Source: Ruminococcus sp. YRD2003
GTDB lineage: Bacteria; Bacillota; Clostridia; Oscillospirales; Ruminococcaceae
Direction of reading: 5' to 3'
NCBI GenBank assembly: GCA_900109435.1
Contig: FNZT01000016.1
Location: 1-64,000, forward strand
Length of the DNA: 64,000 nt
Shown: piece after piece, positions 23,505 through 31,260 of the stretch
Layout of the letters: the number at the start of each line of letters is the position of its first letter
Numbering within the stretch: position 1 is the first letter of the stretch
The notes under the pieces: model-generated
The model's database searches: none
What the model was told of the DNA's origin: nothing
What the model saw: only the letters and a program-made list of their open reading frames with translations
Translations under genes and position numbers: made by a program

Positions 23505-24716
23505 TTACATCAAGCTGTCAAGTCTGACTTTAATTTCGTCAAGGAAAGTCTTTGAATCCACCTTACGCTTGTTATCAAGCTTAGAGATGAGGAAGAGGTC
23601 GCCTGTCATAACGCCGTCCTCAATGGTCTTGATAGTAGCCTTCTCGAGCTTGTCCGCGAAGTCGCAGAGCTCGGGAGTCCCGTCGAGCTCGCCTCTCTTG
23701 CGGAGAGCGCCGCTCCATGCGAATATGGTAGCAACGGAGTTTGTGGAGGTCTCCTCGCCCTTGAGGTACTTGTAGTAGTGGCGCTGAACAGTTCCGTGAG
23801 CAGCCTCATACTCATATATACCGTCGGGAGAAACGAGCACGGAAGTCATCATCGCGAGCGAACCGTAAGCAGTCGATACCATATCGGACATAACATCGCC
23901 GTCATAGTTCTTGCAAGCCCAGATATAGCCGCCGTTAGAGCGGATAACGCGGGCAACGGCGTCGTCGATGAGGGTATAGAAGTATTCGATGCCTGCCGCC
24001 TCATACTTCTCCTTGTACTCATTGTCATATATCTCCTGGAAGATGTCCTTGAAGCGGTGGTCGTACTTCTTGGAGATAGTGTCCTTGGAAGCGAACCACA
24101 CGTCCTGCTTGAGGTCGAGACCGTAGTTGAGGCAGGCTCTTGCGAAGCCCGCGATAGAATCGTCGAGGTTATGAAGACCCTGGATGATACCGTCGCACTT
24201 TGTAAAATCGTGGATGAGCTCGCGAGTCTCGTTGCCGTTCTCATCGGTGACAACGAGCTCAGCCTTAGAGCCCTTAGCAACGCGCATCTCGGTATTCTTG
24301 TAAACGTCGCCGTAAGCGTGACGAGCGATAGTGATAGGCTTTGTCCACGTAGGGATATAGGGCTCGATGCCCTTCACGATAATAGGTGTACGGAACACCG
24401 TACCGTCGAGAGCCGCACGGATAGTACCGTTAGGCGACTTCCACATCTGCGTGAGGTTATACTCGGGCATTCTTGCCGCATTGGGAGTGATAGTCGCGCA
24501 CTTGACAGCCACGCCGTACTTCTTTGTAGCCTCCGCGGAATCGAGAGTGACCTGGTCCTTGGTCTCCTCGCGGTGCTTGAGCCCGAGGTCGTAGTACTCG
24601 GTATTGAGCTCCACATAGGGTTCAAGGAGAGTTTCCTTTATCCACTGCCAGAGGATACGTGTCATCTCGTCGCCGTCCATTTCGACGAGAGGAGTTTTCA
24701 TAGTAATTTTAGCCAT
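23505..24716 (-). CDS. icd: NADP-dependent isocitrate dehydrogenase (eukaryote-like type)
   Basis: 403 residues. [13 protein letters not shown], the substrate loop [20 protein letters not shown], the metal-binding [10 protein letters not shown] and [12 protein letters not shown] belong to the dimeric NADP-IDH subfamily shared with mitochondria, not to the E. coli type. It makes 2-oxoglutarate for glutamate synthesis and NADPH. It lies 40 bp before rex on the same strand and has a strong GGAGG, so the two probably share a transcript. Confidence 0.95.
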   Translation of the reverse strand: MAKITMKTPLVEMDGDEMTRILWQWIKETLLEPYVELNTEYYDLGLKHREETKDQVTLDSAEATKKYGVAVKCATITPNAARMPEYNLTQMWKSPNGTIRAALDGTVFRTPIIVKGIEPYIPTWTKPITIARHAYGDVYKNTEMRVAKGSKAELVVTDENGNETRELIHDFTKCDGIIQGLHNLDDSIAGFARACLNYGLDLKQDVWFASKDTISKKYDHRFKDIFQEIYDNEYKEKYEAAGIEYFYTLIDDAVARVIRSNGGYIWACKNYDGDVMSDMVSTAYGSLAMMTSVLVSPDGIYEYEAAHGTVQRHYYKYLKGEETSTNSVATIFAWSGALRKRGELDGTPELCDFADKLEKATIKTIEDGVMTGDLFLISKLDNKRKVDSKTFLDEIKVRLDSLM

Positions 24717-24756
24717 TGGTTCAGACCTCCAAAAAAATATTTACCGCAAAAGCGGG

Positions 24757-24966
24757 TCATGTTACAAACATAAGTGCGAGCATCGCGACGATAGCCGCGC
24801 CGAAGGATATCTTGTCGATGAGTTTGTCGTCGACATTTTTGATGATTTTCGGCAGAGTCAGTCTCAGCACGACATACAGCACCATAGCACAGCCGAGTAT
24901 CGCGAAGTCCTTAGCCGTCCAGTGGCGATGTCTCAGCCGAAACATAAGAGTTTCGGATAGAAGCAT
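24757..24966 (-). CDS. Small membrane protein, unknown
   Basis: 69 residues with two hydrophobic helices (DFAILGCAMVLYVVLRLTLP and ISFGAAIVAMLALMFVT) joined by a short charged loop. AGGAG lies 7 nt before the ATG. I do not recognise a family. It is one of four consecutive small membrane genes between aconitase and isocitrate dehydrogenase on the same strand. Confidence 0.65.
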   Translation of the reverse strand: MLLSETLMFRLRHRHWTAKDFAILGCAMVLYVVLRLTLPKIIKNVDDKLIDKISFGAAIVAMLALMFVT

Positions 24967-24984
24967 ATCATTCTCCTCTCAGTA

Positions 24985-25332
24985 TCACCTATTTTTCTCA
25001 TAAACCGCCACAACAGCGAAAAACACTGCGAGTACCGCGAACATAGAGCCTATCTCGGTGAAGTCGGCGAGCATCTCCGAATGGTTCGAGGTGAGGTTGA
25101 AACGCTCGTAAAACCGTTGTGTAAGGTCATGCAGCTTCTTCCCGACAAGGCTGAACAGAAAATATACCACTATCACCGCAGCAACCAGAAAAACAGCACT
25201 TATGCCGTTGACCAGTTCGGGCAGATATGAACCGAAAAACATCAGTACAAGCAGCCATGCGACCATAGACATTATCGCCGCGTATATGCAGCCCGGCTGA
25301 TATCTTTTCCATCCTTTAAGAGTAGTCTTCAT
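24985..25332 (-). CDS. Membrane protein, unknown
   Basis: 115 residues with three predicted helices (CIYAAIMSMVAWLLVLMFFG, a second at about 45-65, and a C-terminal FAVLAVFFAVVAVYEKNR). The middle soluble segment is HDLTQRFYERFNLTSNHSEM. No known domain is evident to me. Its start overlaps the stop of the previous small gene (TGATATG), so the pair is translationally coupled. Confidence 0.65.
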   Translation of the reverse strand: MKTTLKGWKRYQPGCIYAAIMSMVAWLLVLMFFGSYLPELVNGISAVFLVAAVIVVYFLFSLVGKKLHDLTQRFYERFNLTSNHSEMLADFTEIGSMFAVLAVFFAVVAVYEKNR

Positions 25333-25333
25333 A

Positions 25334-25516
25334 TCATTTCAGAAGCGGCAGAGCGACCGCCACAGTCATCCCCGCGATAATGAGTGCCCCGATGATATCG
25401 ACCGCGGCAGCGAAGCCCTTCCAGCCTCCCGCACGGATATGCCGATAGACATTGAGACACCATGCGAGGAACATGAGCACGAACAGAAACACCAGAAAAA
25501 CTACCATTCCTCTCAT
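25334..25516 (-). CDS. Small membrane protein, unknown
   Basis: 60 residues from the ATG after GGGAGG. Two hydrophobic helices flank a basic turn (YRHIRAGGWKGFAAAV). It lies 35 bp after the TraX-like gene, on the same transcript. No family recognised. Confidence 0.6.
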   Translation of the reverse strand: MRGMVVFLVFLFVLMFLAWCLNVYRHIRAGGWKGFAAAVDIIGALIIAGMTVAVALPLLK

Positions 25517-25551
25517 AGCTGCACCTCCCGCGGCTGCCGTCACCGAAACAC

Positions 25552-26304
25552 TTATAACTTATACTTGATAAGACCGAGCACAAACAGATGTGCGGGGTAA
25601 AAAACATAAAAGAACCATTTCGACAGCTTTCTGAGCTTACCGCCGCCTCTTTCGCCGTTATACAGCATTATCACACCCACAGGCAAGGCAAGTCCGAGCA
25701 CATACCACTTAGCCGTAAAGACCGAAATATCGTTTGCAGCGTCCAATATGAGCGGCAGTATCACCCTCACAAAAGCGACCGCGAAGTAAGCGAGCACCTG
25801 AACGCTCTTATTCCCCCGCGCAAACTCAAACGCAAGCACGAACAGCACTCCTGTCATGCCCCAGTCGCAGAACGACGCGAAATACAGCACCGCGAGCAGC
25901 ATAGGCAGCTTCATCGCCTTGTCCACTCTGTCGGTATTGACGATATGCACAGCCAGCAGCGAGAGCAGGAGCGTCGTTATGACGCTTTCCTTCGCGATGA
26001 CGAACATCGTCCCGTTGCAGGCATAGGTGAAAGCAAAATGCGAGATGAAGGCGAAGATGCCGAGCCTCAGAAAATACTTTTTGAGATCCCGCGTATGGTG
26101 ATAGCCCTCAGAGATAAAGAAGCACATCACAGGAGCCGTGATACGGCCGAAAAAGCGCATTATACCGTATATCAGCAGATCGGAAGGAACAAGCAGTACC
26201 GCGATATGGTCACACAGCATTGCGAGTATCGCGATATATTTCAATCCCGAGCCTGTCAGCCCGAACTCTCTTTTTCCGCCTTGAACAGTACCCGCACCGT
26301 CCAT
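25552..26304 (-). CDS. TraX-family integral membrane protein
   Basis: 250 residues with about seven helices. The start GLTGSGLKYIAILAMLCDHI, MRFFGRITAPVMCFFISEGY and HTRDLKKYFLRLGIFAFISH are the TraX family pattern. In F-like plasmids TraX acetylates pilin, but chromosomal members in Firmicutes are more likely envelope acyltransferases of unknown substrate. The start codon overlaps the aconitase stop (TAATG), which places it in the aconitase operon. Confidence 0.85.
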   Translation of the reverse strand: MDGAGTVQGGKREFGLTGSGLKYIAILAMLCDHIAVLLVPSDLLIYGIMRFFGRITAPVMCFFISEGYHHTRDLKKYFLRLGIFAFISHFAFTYACNGTMFVIAKESVITTLLLSLLAVHIVNTDRVDKAMKLPMLLAVLYFASFCDWGMTGVLFVLAFEFARGNKSVQVLAYFAVAFVRVILPLILDAANDISVFTAKWYVLGLALPVGVIMLYNGERGGGKLRKLSKWFFYVFYPAHLFVLGLIKYKL

Positions 26305-28241
26305 TACTTCATCGACTCTCTTGTATAGTCGAGCAGACCGCCCGCGAGCATGATATCCTTAGTACGACCCGAAAGCTCGCAGAGAACGGGTATCTCGGCA
26401 CCATTGGTCTTATTTACGACAGTGAGTTCGCTCCTGCCGTCGGCAACAGCCTTTCTCACGTCAGCGAGAACGAGCTGATCGCCCTGATTTATCTTGTCAT
26501 AGTCAGCCTCATTCACGAAAGTGAGCGGGAGAATGCCGGCGTTGATAAGGTTTGCACGATGGATACGTGCAAACGACTTAACGAGCACAGCCTTGACTCC
26601 GAGGTAGAGCGGAGCGAGAGCCGCGTGCTCACGCGACGAGCCCTGACCGTAGTTGGAGCCTCCGACGATGATGCTCTTGCCGAGGGACTTAGCTCTCTCG
26701 GGGAACTGCTCATCGCAGACAGCGAAGCAGAACTGGCTTATTTTCGGGATATTCGAGCGCAGAGGAAGTATCTTCGCACCTGCGGGCATGATGTGGTCGG
26801 TAGTGATGTTGTCGCCGACCTTGAGTGAAACAGGCGCGTCGATAGTCTCGAGGAGCGGAGCTGTCTCGGGGTAGGGCTTTATGTTGGGTCCGCGGAGTAT
26901 CTCCACGCTGTCCATTTCCTCAGCGGGAGCGGGCGGAACGATCATATTGTCGTTGATAGTGAACTCCTCGGGGAGCTTGAAATCGGGCATATCGCCGAGC
27001 TCACGCGGGTCGGTGAGGAAGCCTGTCAGAGCGGAAGCCGCCGCCATTTCAGGCGAAACGAGGTAGATCTGACCGTCCTTGGTTCCCGAGCGTCCCTCGA
27101 AGTTTCTGTTGAAAGTACGGAGCGAGATACCCTTTGAGTTAGGCGACTGTCCCATGCCGATGCACGGACCGCAAGCCGACTCAAGAATACGCGCACCCGC
27201 GTCGATAAGAGTAGCGAGGGCACCGTTCTGAGCCATCATATTGAGCACCTGCTTTGAGCCTGGAGCGATAGCGAGCGAAACATCGGGGTGAACGGTCTTG
27301 CCCTTGAGTATATGAGCGACCTTGAGCATATCGAGGAGAGAAGAATTCGTACATGATCCGATGCAGACCTGGTCTATCTTGAGCTTTCCGATCTCCTCAA
27401 CGCTCTTGACGTTATCGGGAGAATGCGGACAAGCGGCAAGAGGAACGAGCTTGCTGAGGTCGATATCGAGCTCCTCGTCGTAAACTGCGTCGGGGTCGGC
27501 TGCGAGCGGAGTCCAGACCTCCTCACGCTTCTGAGCCTTGAGGAACTGCTTAGTCACCTCGTCGGAGGGGAAGATAGAGGTCGTAGCACCGAGCTCGGCG
27601 CCCATGTTTGTGATAGTGGCACGCTCGGGGACAGAGAGCGTCTTAACGCCCTCACCGACGTACTCGATGACCTTGCCGACGCCGCCCTTAACGGAGAGAC
27701 GTCTGAGCACTTCGAGGATAACGTCCTTTGCAGACACCCACGGACTGAGCTTGCCTGTGAGGTTCACTTTTACCACCTTGGGGCAGGTTATGTAGTAAGC
27801 ACCGCCGCCCATAGCAACAGCGACATCGAGACCGCCCGCACCGATAGCTATCATACCGATACCGCCGCCTGTGGGGGTATGGGAGTCAGAGCCGATGAGG
27901 GTCTTGCCGGGAACACCGAATCTCTCGAGGTGGACCTGGTGGCAGATACCGTTGCCGGGGCGCGAGAAATAGATGCCGTGCTTCTTGGCAACACTGCCGA
28001 TGAAGCGGTGGTCATCAGCGTTCTCGAAGCCGTTCTGGAGCGTATTGTGGTCGATATAAGCGACCGAGCGCTCGGTCTTAACGCGCGGAACACCGATAGC
28101 CTCGAACTCGAGGTAAGCCATAGTACCCGTAGCGTCCTGAGTGAGGGTCTGATCGATGCGAATGCCTATTTCCTGTCCTTTTACGTACTCGCCGTCGACG
28201 AGGTGAGCCTTTAATATCTTTTCGGTAAGAGTTGAACCCAT
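26304..28241 (-). CDS. acnA: Aconitate hydratase
   Basis: 645 residues. The three [4Fe-4S] ligands are present in IGSCTNSS and CGPCIGMG, with SDSHTPTGGGIGMIAIGAGG and GSNYGQGSSREHAAL as substrate-binding regions. The length and single-chain layout correspond to the short monofunctional aconitases of anaerobes (about 640-660 residues) rather than the ~900-residue AcnA/AcnB of E. coli. It isomerises citrate to isocitrate for the dehydrogenase encoded downstream. The start at 28241 is set by AAAGGA 9 nt upstream. No citrate synthase is in the window. Confidence 0.93.
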   Translation of the reverse strand: MGSTLTEKILKAHLVDGEYVKGQEIGIRIDQTLTQDATGTMAYLEFEAIGVPRVKTERSVAYIDHNTLQNGFENADDHRFIGSVAKKHGIYFSRPGNGICHQVHLERFGVPGKTLIGSDSHTPTGGGIGMIAIGAGGLDVAVAMGGGAYYITCPKVVKVNLTGKLSPWVSAKDVILEVLRRLSVKGGVGKVIEYVGEGVKTLSVPERATITNMGAELGATTSIFPSDEVTKQFLKAQKREEVWTPLAADPDAVYDEELDIDLSKLVPLAACPHSPDNVKSVEEIGKLKIDQVCIGSCTNSSLLDMLKVAHILKGKTVHPDVSLAIAPGSKQVLNMMAQNGALATLIDAGARILESACGPCIGMGQSPNSKGISLRTFNRNFEGRSGTKDGQIYLVSPEMAAASALTGFLTDPRELGDMPDFKLPEEFTINDNMIVPPAPAEEMDSVEILRGPNIKPYPETAPLLETIDAPVSLKVGDNITTDHIMPAGAKILPLRSNIPKISQFCFAVCDEQFPERAKSLGKSIIVGGSNYGQGSSREHAALAPLYLGVKAVLVKSFARIHRANLINAGILPLTFVNEADYDKINQGDQLVLADVRKAVADGRSELTVVNKTNGAEIPVLCELSGRTKDIMLAGGLLDYTRESMK

Positions 28242-28273
28242 AGATATCAGTCCTTTCAAACATATATATATAC

Positions 28274-28302
28274 ATTTTACTACTTTTCACAAAGTTTGTC
28301 AA
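28274..28302 (-). promoter_or_regulatory. Aconitase operon promoter with a Rex-like half-site
   Basis: On the minus strand TTGACA (28302-28297) and TAAAAT (28279-28274) are 17 bp apart. The spacer holds TTTGTGAAAAG, identical to one half of the Bacillus-type Rex box (TTGTGAA), but the second half is poor. Rex control is a guess; the promoter is solid. Confidence 0.7.
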
Positions 28303-28374
28303 GAATTAAACAAGGGAGTAAACACATATAGTTAGCAACTGCTAATCGCCAGTCGTATTCTCCCGTATCAAAAC

Positions 28375-28498
28375 CAAAAGGGCGGACGAAGGGGAGCCCC
28401 CTCTGGCGGATCGCAGGTTACCAAATATGAGCCGTTACTTTACGGCTCGGTAGCCCATTTTTTTCCGCTAAGGAGAGCAGCCTCATATCCACCCTTTG
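28375..28498 (-). ncRNA. Structured element, copy 2 (candidate RNA or terminator)
   Basis: 124 bp, about 80% identical in the core to the element at 10612-10738: GGCGG..CGCAGG.TACC, the hairpin TACGGCTCGGTAGCCC, and TTCCGCTAAGG. The outer stem has a different sequence (AAAGGGTGG with CCGCCCTTT on the minus strand) but still pairs, with one G-T pair. Like copy 1 it follows a minus-strand gene directly and precedes another minus-strand promoter. It could terminate that transcript or act as an RNA. Family unknown. Confidence 0.6.
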
Positions 28499-28501
28499 TT
28501 A

Positions 28502-28774
28502 TCAGAAAATACTGCCTATCGTTCCGTTCATACGAAGCACCGAATACACCACCAGCACGAAGATGATACCGCCAATCAAGCCATATTTGTCCATTCTGCG
28601 GCGTTCGCGCCTGTATTTCGTGTAAGATGGCTCCTGATGGAACACCATCGGAGCAAACTGCCCGTTTTCCCGAACATCGTCCATGTGCTTGTCAAACCTG
28701 TGCATCTTTAACAGCAGGAAACACATCAGAGCAATTATCGCGAATGCAAGCAGCACATCGAGGTGCTCAGACAT
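28502..28774 (-). CDS. Small two-helix membrane protein, unknown
   Basis: 90 residues beginning MSEHLDVLLAFAIIALMCFL. A first helix, a charged cytoplasmic-type loop (YRRERRRMDKYG) and a second helix GLIGGIIFVLVVYSV. The start overlaps the end of lysA by 8 bp with AGGAA just before it, so it is co-translated with lysA. No family recognised. Confidence 0.6.
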   Translation of the reverse strand: MSEHLDVLLAFAIIALMCFLLLKMHRFDKHMDDVRENGQFAPMVFHQEPSYTKYRRERRRMDKYGLIGGIIFVLVVYSVLRMNGTIGSIF

Positions 28775-30065
28775 CGTTCCTGATGATATCGTCGAGCGAC
28801 TCACGGCGTACGCCGATACGAGCCTCACCGTCCTTAACAAAGACAACGGCAGGGCGCTGGAGCCTGTTATAGGTCATCGCCATGGAGAAGTTATACGCCC
28901 CCGTAGCGAGAACAGCGATGATATCGCCCGATTCAGCGTGCTGCAAGGGCATATTCTCGCCGATGAGGTCGCCGCTCTCGCAGCATCTTCCCGCGATAGT
29001 GACCTTCTCATCGCGCGGCTGATCGGCTTTATTTGCAACGACCGCCTCATACTCGGACTGATAGAGGATATAGCGCGGATTATCGGGCATACCTCCGTCC
29101 ACTGAGATATATGTACGAATGTCGGGAATGACCTTGCGCGCACCGACCTTATACAGTGTGATACCCGCCGAGCCGACGATAGCGCGGCCGGGCTCGATAT
29201 ACATTCTCGGCTGAGCTATGCCGAGCTCCGCACACTGAGCCTTGACTACGGCTGAAACGCGCTCGATGAACTTCTCAAACGGCTCGGGGTCGTGCTCGGT
29301 GAGGTACTTGATACCGAAGCCGCCGCCGAGGTTGAGCCCTTTTATCTCGTAGCCGAGCTCGTTCTTGACCTTCGCGATGAAGCCGAGCATAGTCTTAGCC
29401 GCCTCTTCAAATGGCTCGATGTCGAAGATCTGCGAGCCGATGTGGCAGTGAACGCCGTAAAACACGACATTCCCGCAGGAAACAGCCTCTTTCACAGCCT
29501 CGAACGCCTCGCCCGTTTCGAGCGCGAAGCCGAACTTGCTGTCTATCTGACCGGTGAGCACCTTTTCGTGGGTGTGAGCCTCGATACCGGGCTTGATGCG
29601 GAACATGATATGGGGCTTTTTGCCCATATCCTTGGCGATAGCCTCAAGCCTGTGAAGCTCGGGGATATTGTCGACGATTATGTGACCGACGCCGACCTCG
29701 AGGCAGTATCTGAGCTCCTCGTCGGACTTGTTATTGCCGTGGAATCCGACCTTTTCCATGGGGAAGCCCGCCTTTACGGCTGTGTAGAGCTCGCCTATGG
29801 AGACAGCGTCGAGACCGTCGCCCTCGCTTGCGACGATGCGGCACATCTCCATGCAGGAGAAAGCCTTGCTTGCGAAGTGGACTTCTCCCCTGCCCTCGTA
29901 GAACTTGTTCATGCTGTCGTGGAAGCGGCGGAGGTTTTCGCGGATGAGGTTTTCGTCCATAACGTAGAGCGGAGTTCCGTACTGCTGGGCGAGTTCTATT
30001 GTGTCAGCTCCGTCTATGGTCAGGTGTCCCTTAGCATTGACGCCAAGATTTTCCGATACGAACAT
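28767..30065 (-). CDS. lysA: Diaminopimelate decarboxylase
   Basis: 432 residues from the ATG 9 nt after AAAGGA. Fold-type III PLP enzyme: the Lys that binds PLP in EVHFASKAFSC, the glycine-rich GLNLGGGFGIKY, and CCESGDLIGENM with the active-site Cys and Glu from the second subunit. YEAVVANKA and ATGAYNFSMAMTYNRL complete the pattern. It makes lysine from meso-diaminopimelate. Two upstream in-frame ATGs lack good spacing to the ribosome site. Confidence 0.95.
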   Translation of the reverse strand: MFVSENLGVNAKGHLTIDGADTIELAQQYGTPLYVMDENLIRENLRRFHDSMNKFYEGRGEVHFASKAFSCMEMCRIVASEGDGLDAVSIGELYTAVKAGFPMEKVGFHGNNKSDEELRYCLEVGVGHIIVDNIPELHRLEAIAKDMGKKPHIMFRIKPGIEAHTHEKVLTGQIDSKFGFALETGEAFEAVKEAVSCGNVVFYGVHCHIGSQIFDIEPFEEAAKTMLGFIAKVKNELGYEIKGLNLGGGFGIKYLTEHDPEPFEKFIERVSAVVKAQCAELGIAQPRMYIEPGRAIVGSAGITLYKVGARKVIPDIRTYISVDGGMPDNPRYILYQSEYEAVVANKADQPRDEKVTIAGRCCESGDLIGENMPLQHAESGDIIAVLATGAYNFSMAMTYNRLQRPAVVFVKDGEARIGVRRESLDDIIRNDV

Positions 30066-30125
30066 ATCTATCATTCCTTTCATAAGTAAGGGGCGCGGAG
30101 AAATCTTCCGCATTGAATAAACTTA

Positions 30126-30342
30126 AGCGCGAACATCGGGTTCCAAGGGACTGTGTCCCTTGGCAGGTCAAGGGCAGAGCCCTTGCAGGGTGTGGGGCAG
30201 CGCCCCACGACGGAGTGCGCTCTGCAAGGGGATGAATTTCAAAACAGTCCAGTGGACTGTTTTGAAAGAGGGGAGGCTCTGCAAGAGAGAGCCTCCCCTT
30301 GCGGAAGTTCTCAGTTGCTATGTCCGCGGAATTATTCCGCGC
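30126..30342 (+). repeat. Composite 220-bp repeat, copy 1
   Basis: Runs from AGCGCGAACAT to CCGCGGAATTATTCCGCGC and is a string of hairpins: CAAGGGACTGTGTCCCTTG, GGGCAGAGCCC, GTGGGGCAGCGCCCCAC, a 31-nt hairpin, and GGGGAGGCTC/GAGCCTCCCC. A second copy lies in inverted orientation at 59598-59817. Where the two differ in a stem, both sides tend to change. I see no coding frame. Confidence 0.85.
30237..30267. repeat. 31-nt hairpin, type A
   Basis: TTTCAAAACAGTCCA and TGGACTGTTTTGAAA are exact inverted arms around one base. It is part of the composite repeat. The same sequence is at 59673-59703. A related type B at 30393 and 53513 has other bases that still pair. Confidence 0.85.
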
Positions 30343-30392
30343 AAAATAACAATACCGCTTGTATTATTATTTCAGAAACAGCAGATATCGTG

Positions 30393-30423
30393 TTCGCAAA
30401 CAATTCACTGGATTGTTTGCGAA
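30393..30423. repeat. 31-nt hairpin, type B
   Basis: TTCGCAAACAAT and ATTGTTTGCGAA are inverted arms around TCACTGG, the same total length as type A. The arms differ from type A by paired changes (for example AAAACAGT/ACTGTTTT against CAAACAAT/ATTGTTTG). Confidence 0.8.
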
Positions 30424-30454
30424 GAGCGGCTTTTGCTTAATAATGAGAGTGTTT

Positions 30455-30584
30455 CGCCGCCATAGACGGCGACTAAGGGCTTTGCCCTTAGAACCCACCA
30501 AGGGCGCTGCCCTTGGAACCTGCGGGGCTCTGCCCTCGACCCGCAAGCCTTTGAAAAGGCTTGAGCGAAACTTTTGGTTTCGCG
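30455..30584 (+). repeat. Array of five small hairpins
   Basis: CTAAGGGC/GCCCTTAG, CCAAGGGC/GCCCTTGG, GCGGG/CCCGC, AAGCCTTT/AAAGGCTT and GCGAAAC/GTTTCGC follow one another with short spacers. This fills the gap between the composite repeat and engB together with ~65 bp in which I see nothing. Confidence 0.75.
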
Positions 30585-30650
30585 CCGTAATTGATTCAAA
30601 ACGGTGGATACCTCCGCGCAGGTGGTATCGGGGACACCGTCCCCTACATA

Positions 30651-31241
30651 TCAGTCCCCGGTCACGTCCTCGACTATCTGCCGAAGCTCGTCCACGCCCT
30701 CGAAAGTCATGGACGAGAACGGTACGCAGTGTATATCGTCAAAGCACGGTATCTCATCCCTGAAAGCTTCCATGCGCTTCTCACGCTCGGACTTTTTGAG
30801 CTTGTCCGCCTTGGTGAGGACGATGACGAACGGCATTTCGGTATCTATCAGGTAGTTTATCATGTCCACGTCGTCCTTGGTGGGAGCGTGGCGCATATCC
30901 ACAAGCATGAATACCAGCCGTATATCGCGGTCAGAGCCGAGGTAACCCTCGATGAGCCCCGACCAGCGTTCCTTTTCGGACTTCGCGACCTTCGCGTATC
31001 CGTAGCCGGGGAGGTCCACAAAATAGATATTTTCCAGCCCGTAGAAGTTGATAGTCGCCGTCTTGCCGGGGACCGAGCTGACTCTCGCGAGGTTCTTACG
31101 GTTAAAGAGCTTGTTTATGAGCGTGGATTTTCCCACGTTTGAATGTCCCGCAAACGCAATCTCCATGCGCTCGGGAGCTGGTATCTGGGAGAACTTCCCG
31201 TACGCGGCGACAAATTCCGCTTTGTTGTAGTTGAGCTTCAC
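30651..31241 (-). CDS. engB: Ribosome biogenesis GTPase EngB (YsxC/YihA)
   Basis: 196 residues. GTPase motifs GHSNVGKSTL (G1), T in PGKTATINFY (G2), DLPGYGYA (G3), TKADK (G4) and FSSM (G5). It is needed for assembly of the 50S subunit. I place the start at GTG 31241 because GGAGG is 6 nt upstream; the ATG at 31247 touches the ribosome site. It follows lon by 19 bp, the same order as in Bacillus (lonA-ysxC). Confidence 0.93.
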   Translation of the reverse strand: MKLNYNKAEFVAAYGKFSQIPAPERMEIAFAGHSNVGKSTLINKLFNRKNLARVSSVPGKTATINFYGLENIYFVDLPGYGYAKVAKSEKERWSGLIEGYLGSDRDIRLVFMLVDMRHAPTKDDVDMINYLIDTEMPFVIVLTKADKLKKSEREKRMEAFRDEIPCFDDIHCVPFSSMTFEGVDELRQIVEDVTGD

Positions 31242-31260
31242 GGTCATCCTCCTTTTCGTG

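Noticed and set aside
28284..28293. Full Rex operator in the aconitase promoter
   Set aside because: Only one half (TTGTGAA) is present; the other half does not fit, so I list it only as a note on the promoter.
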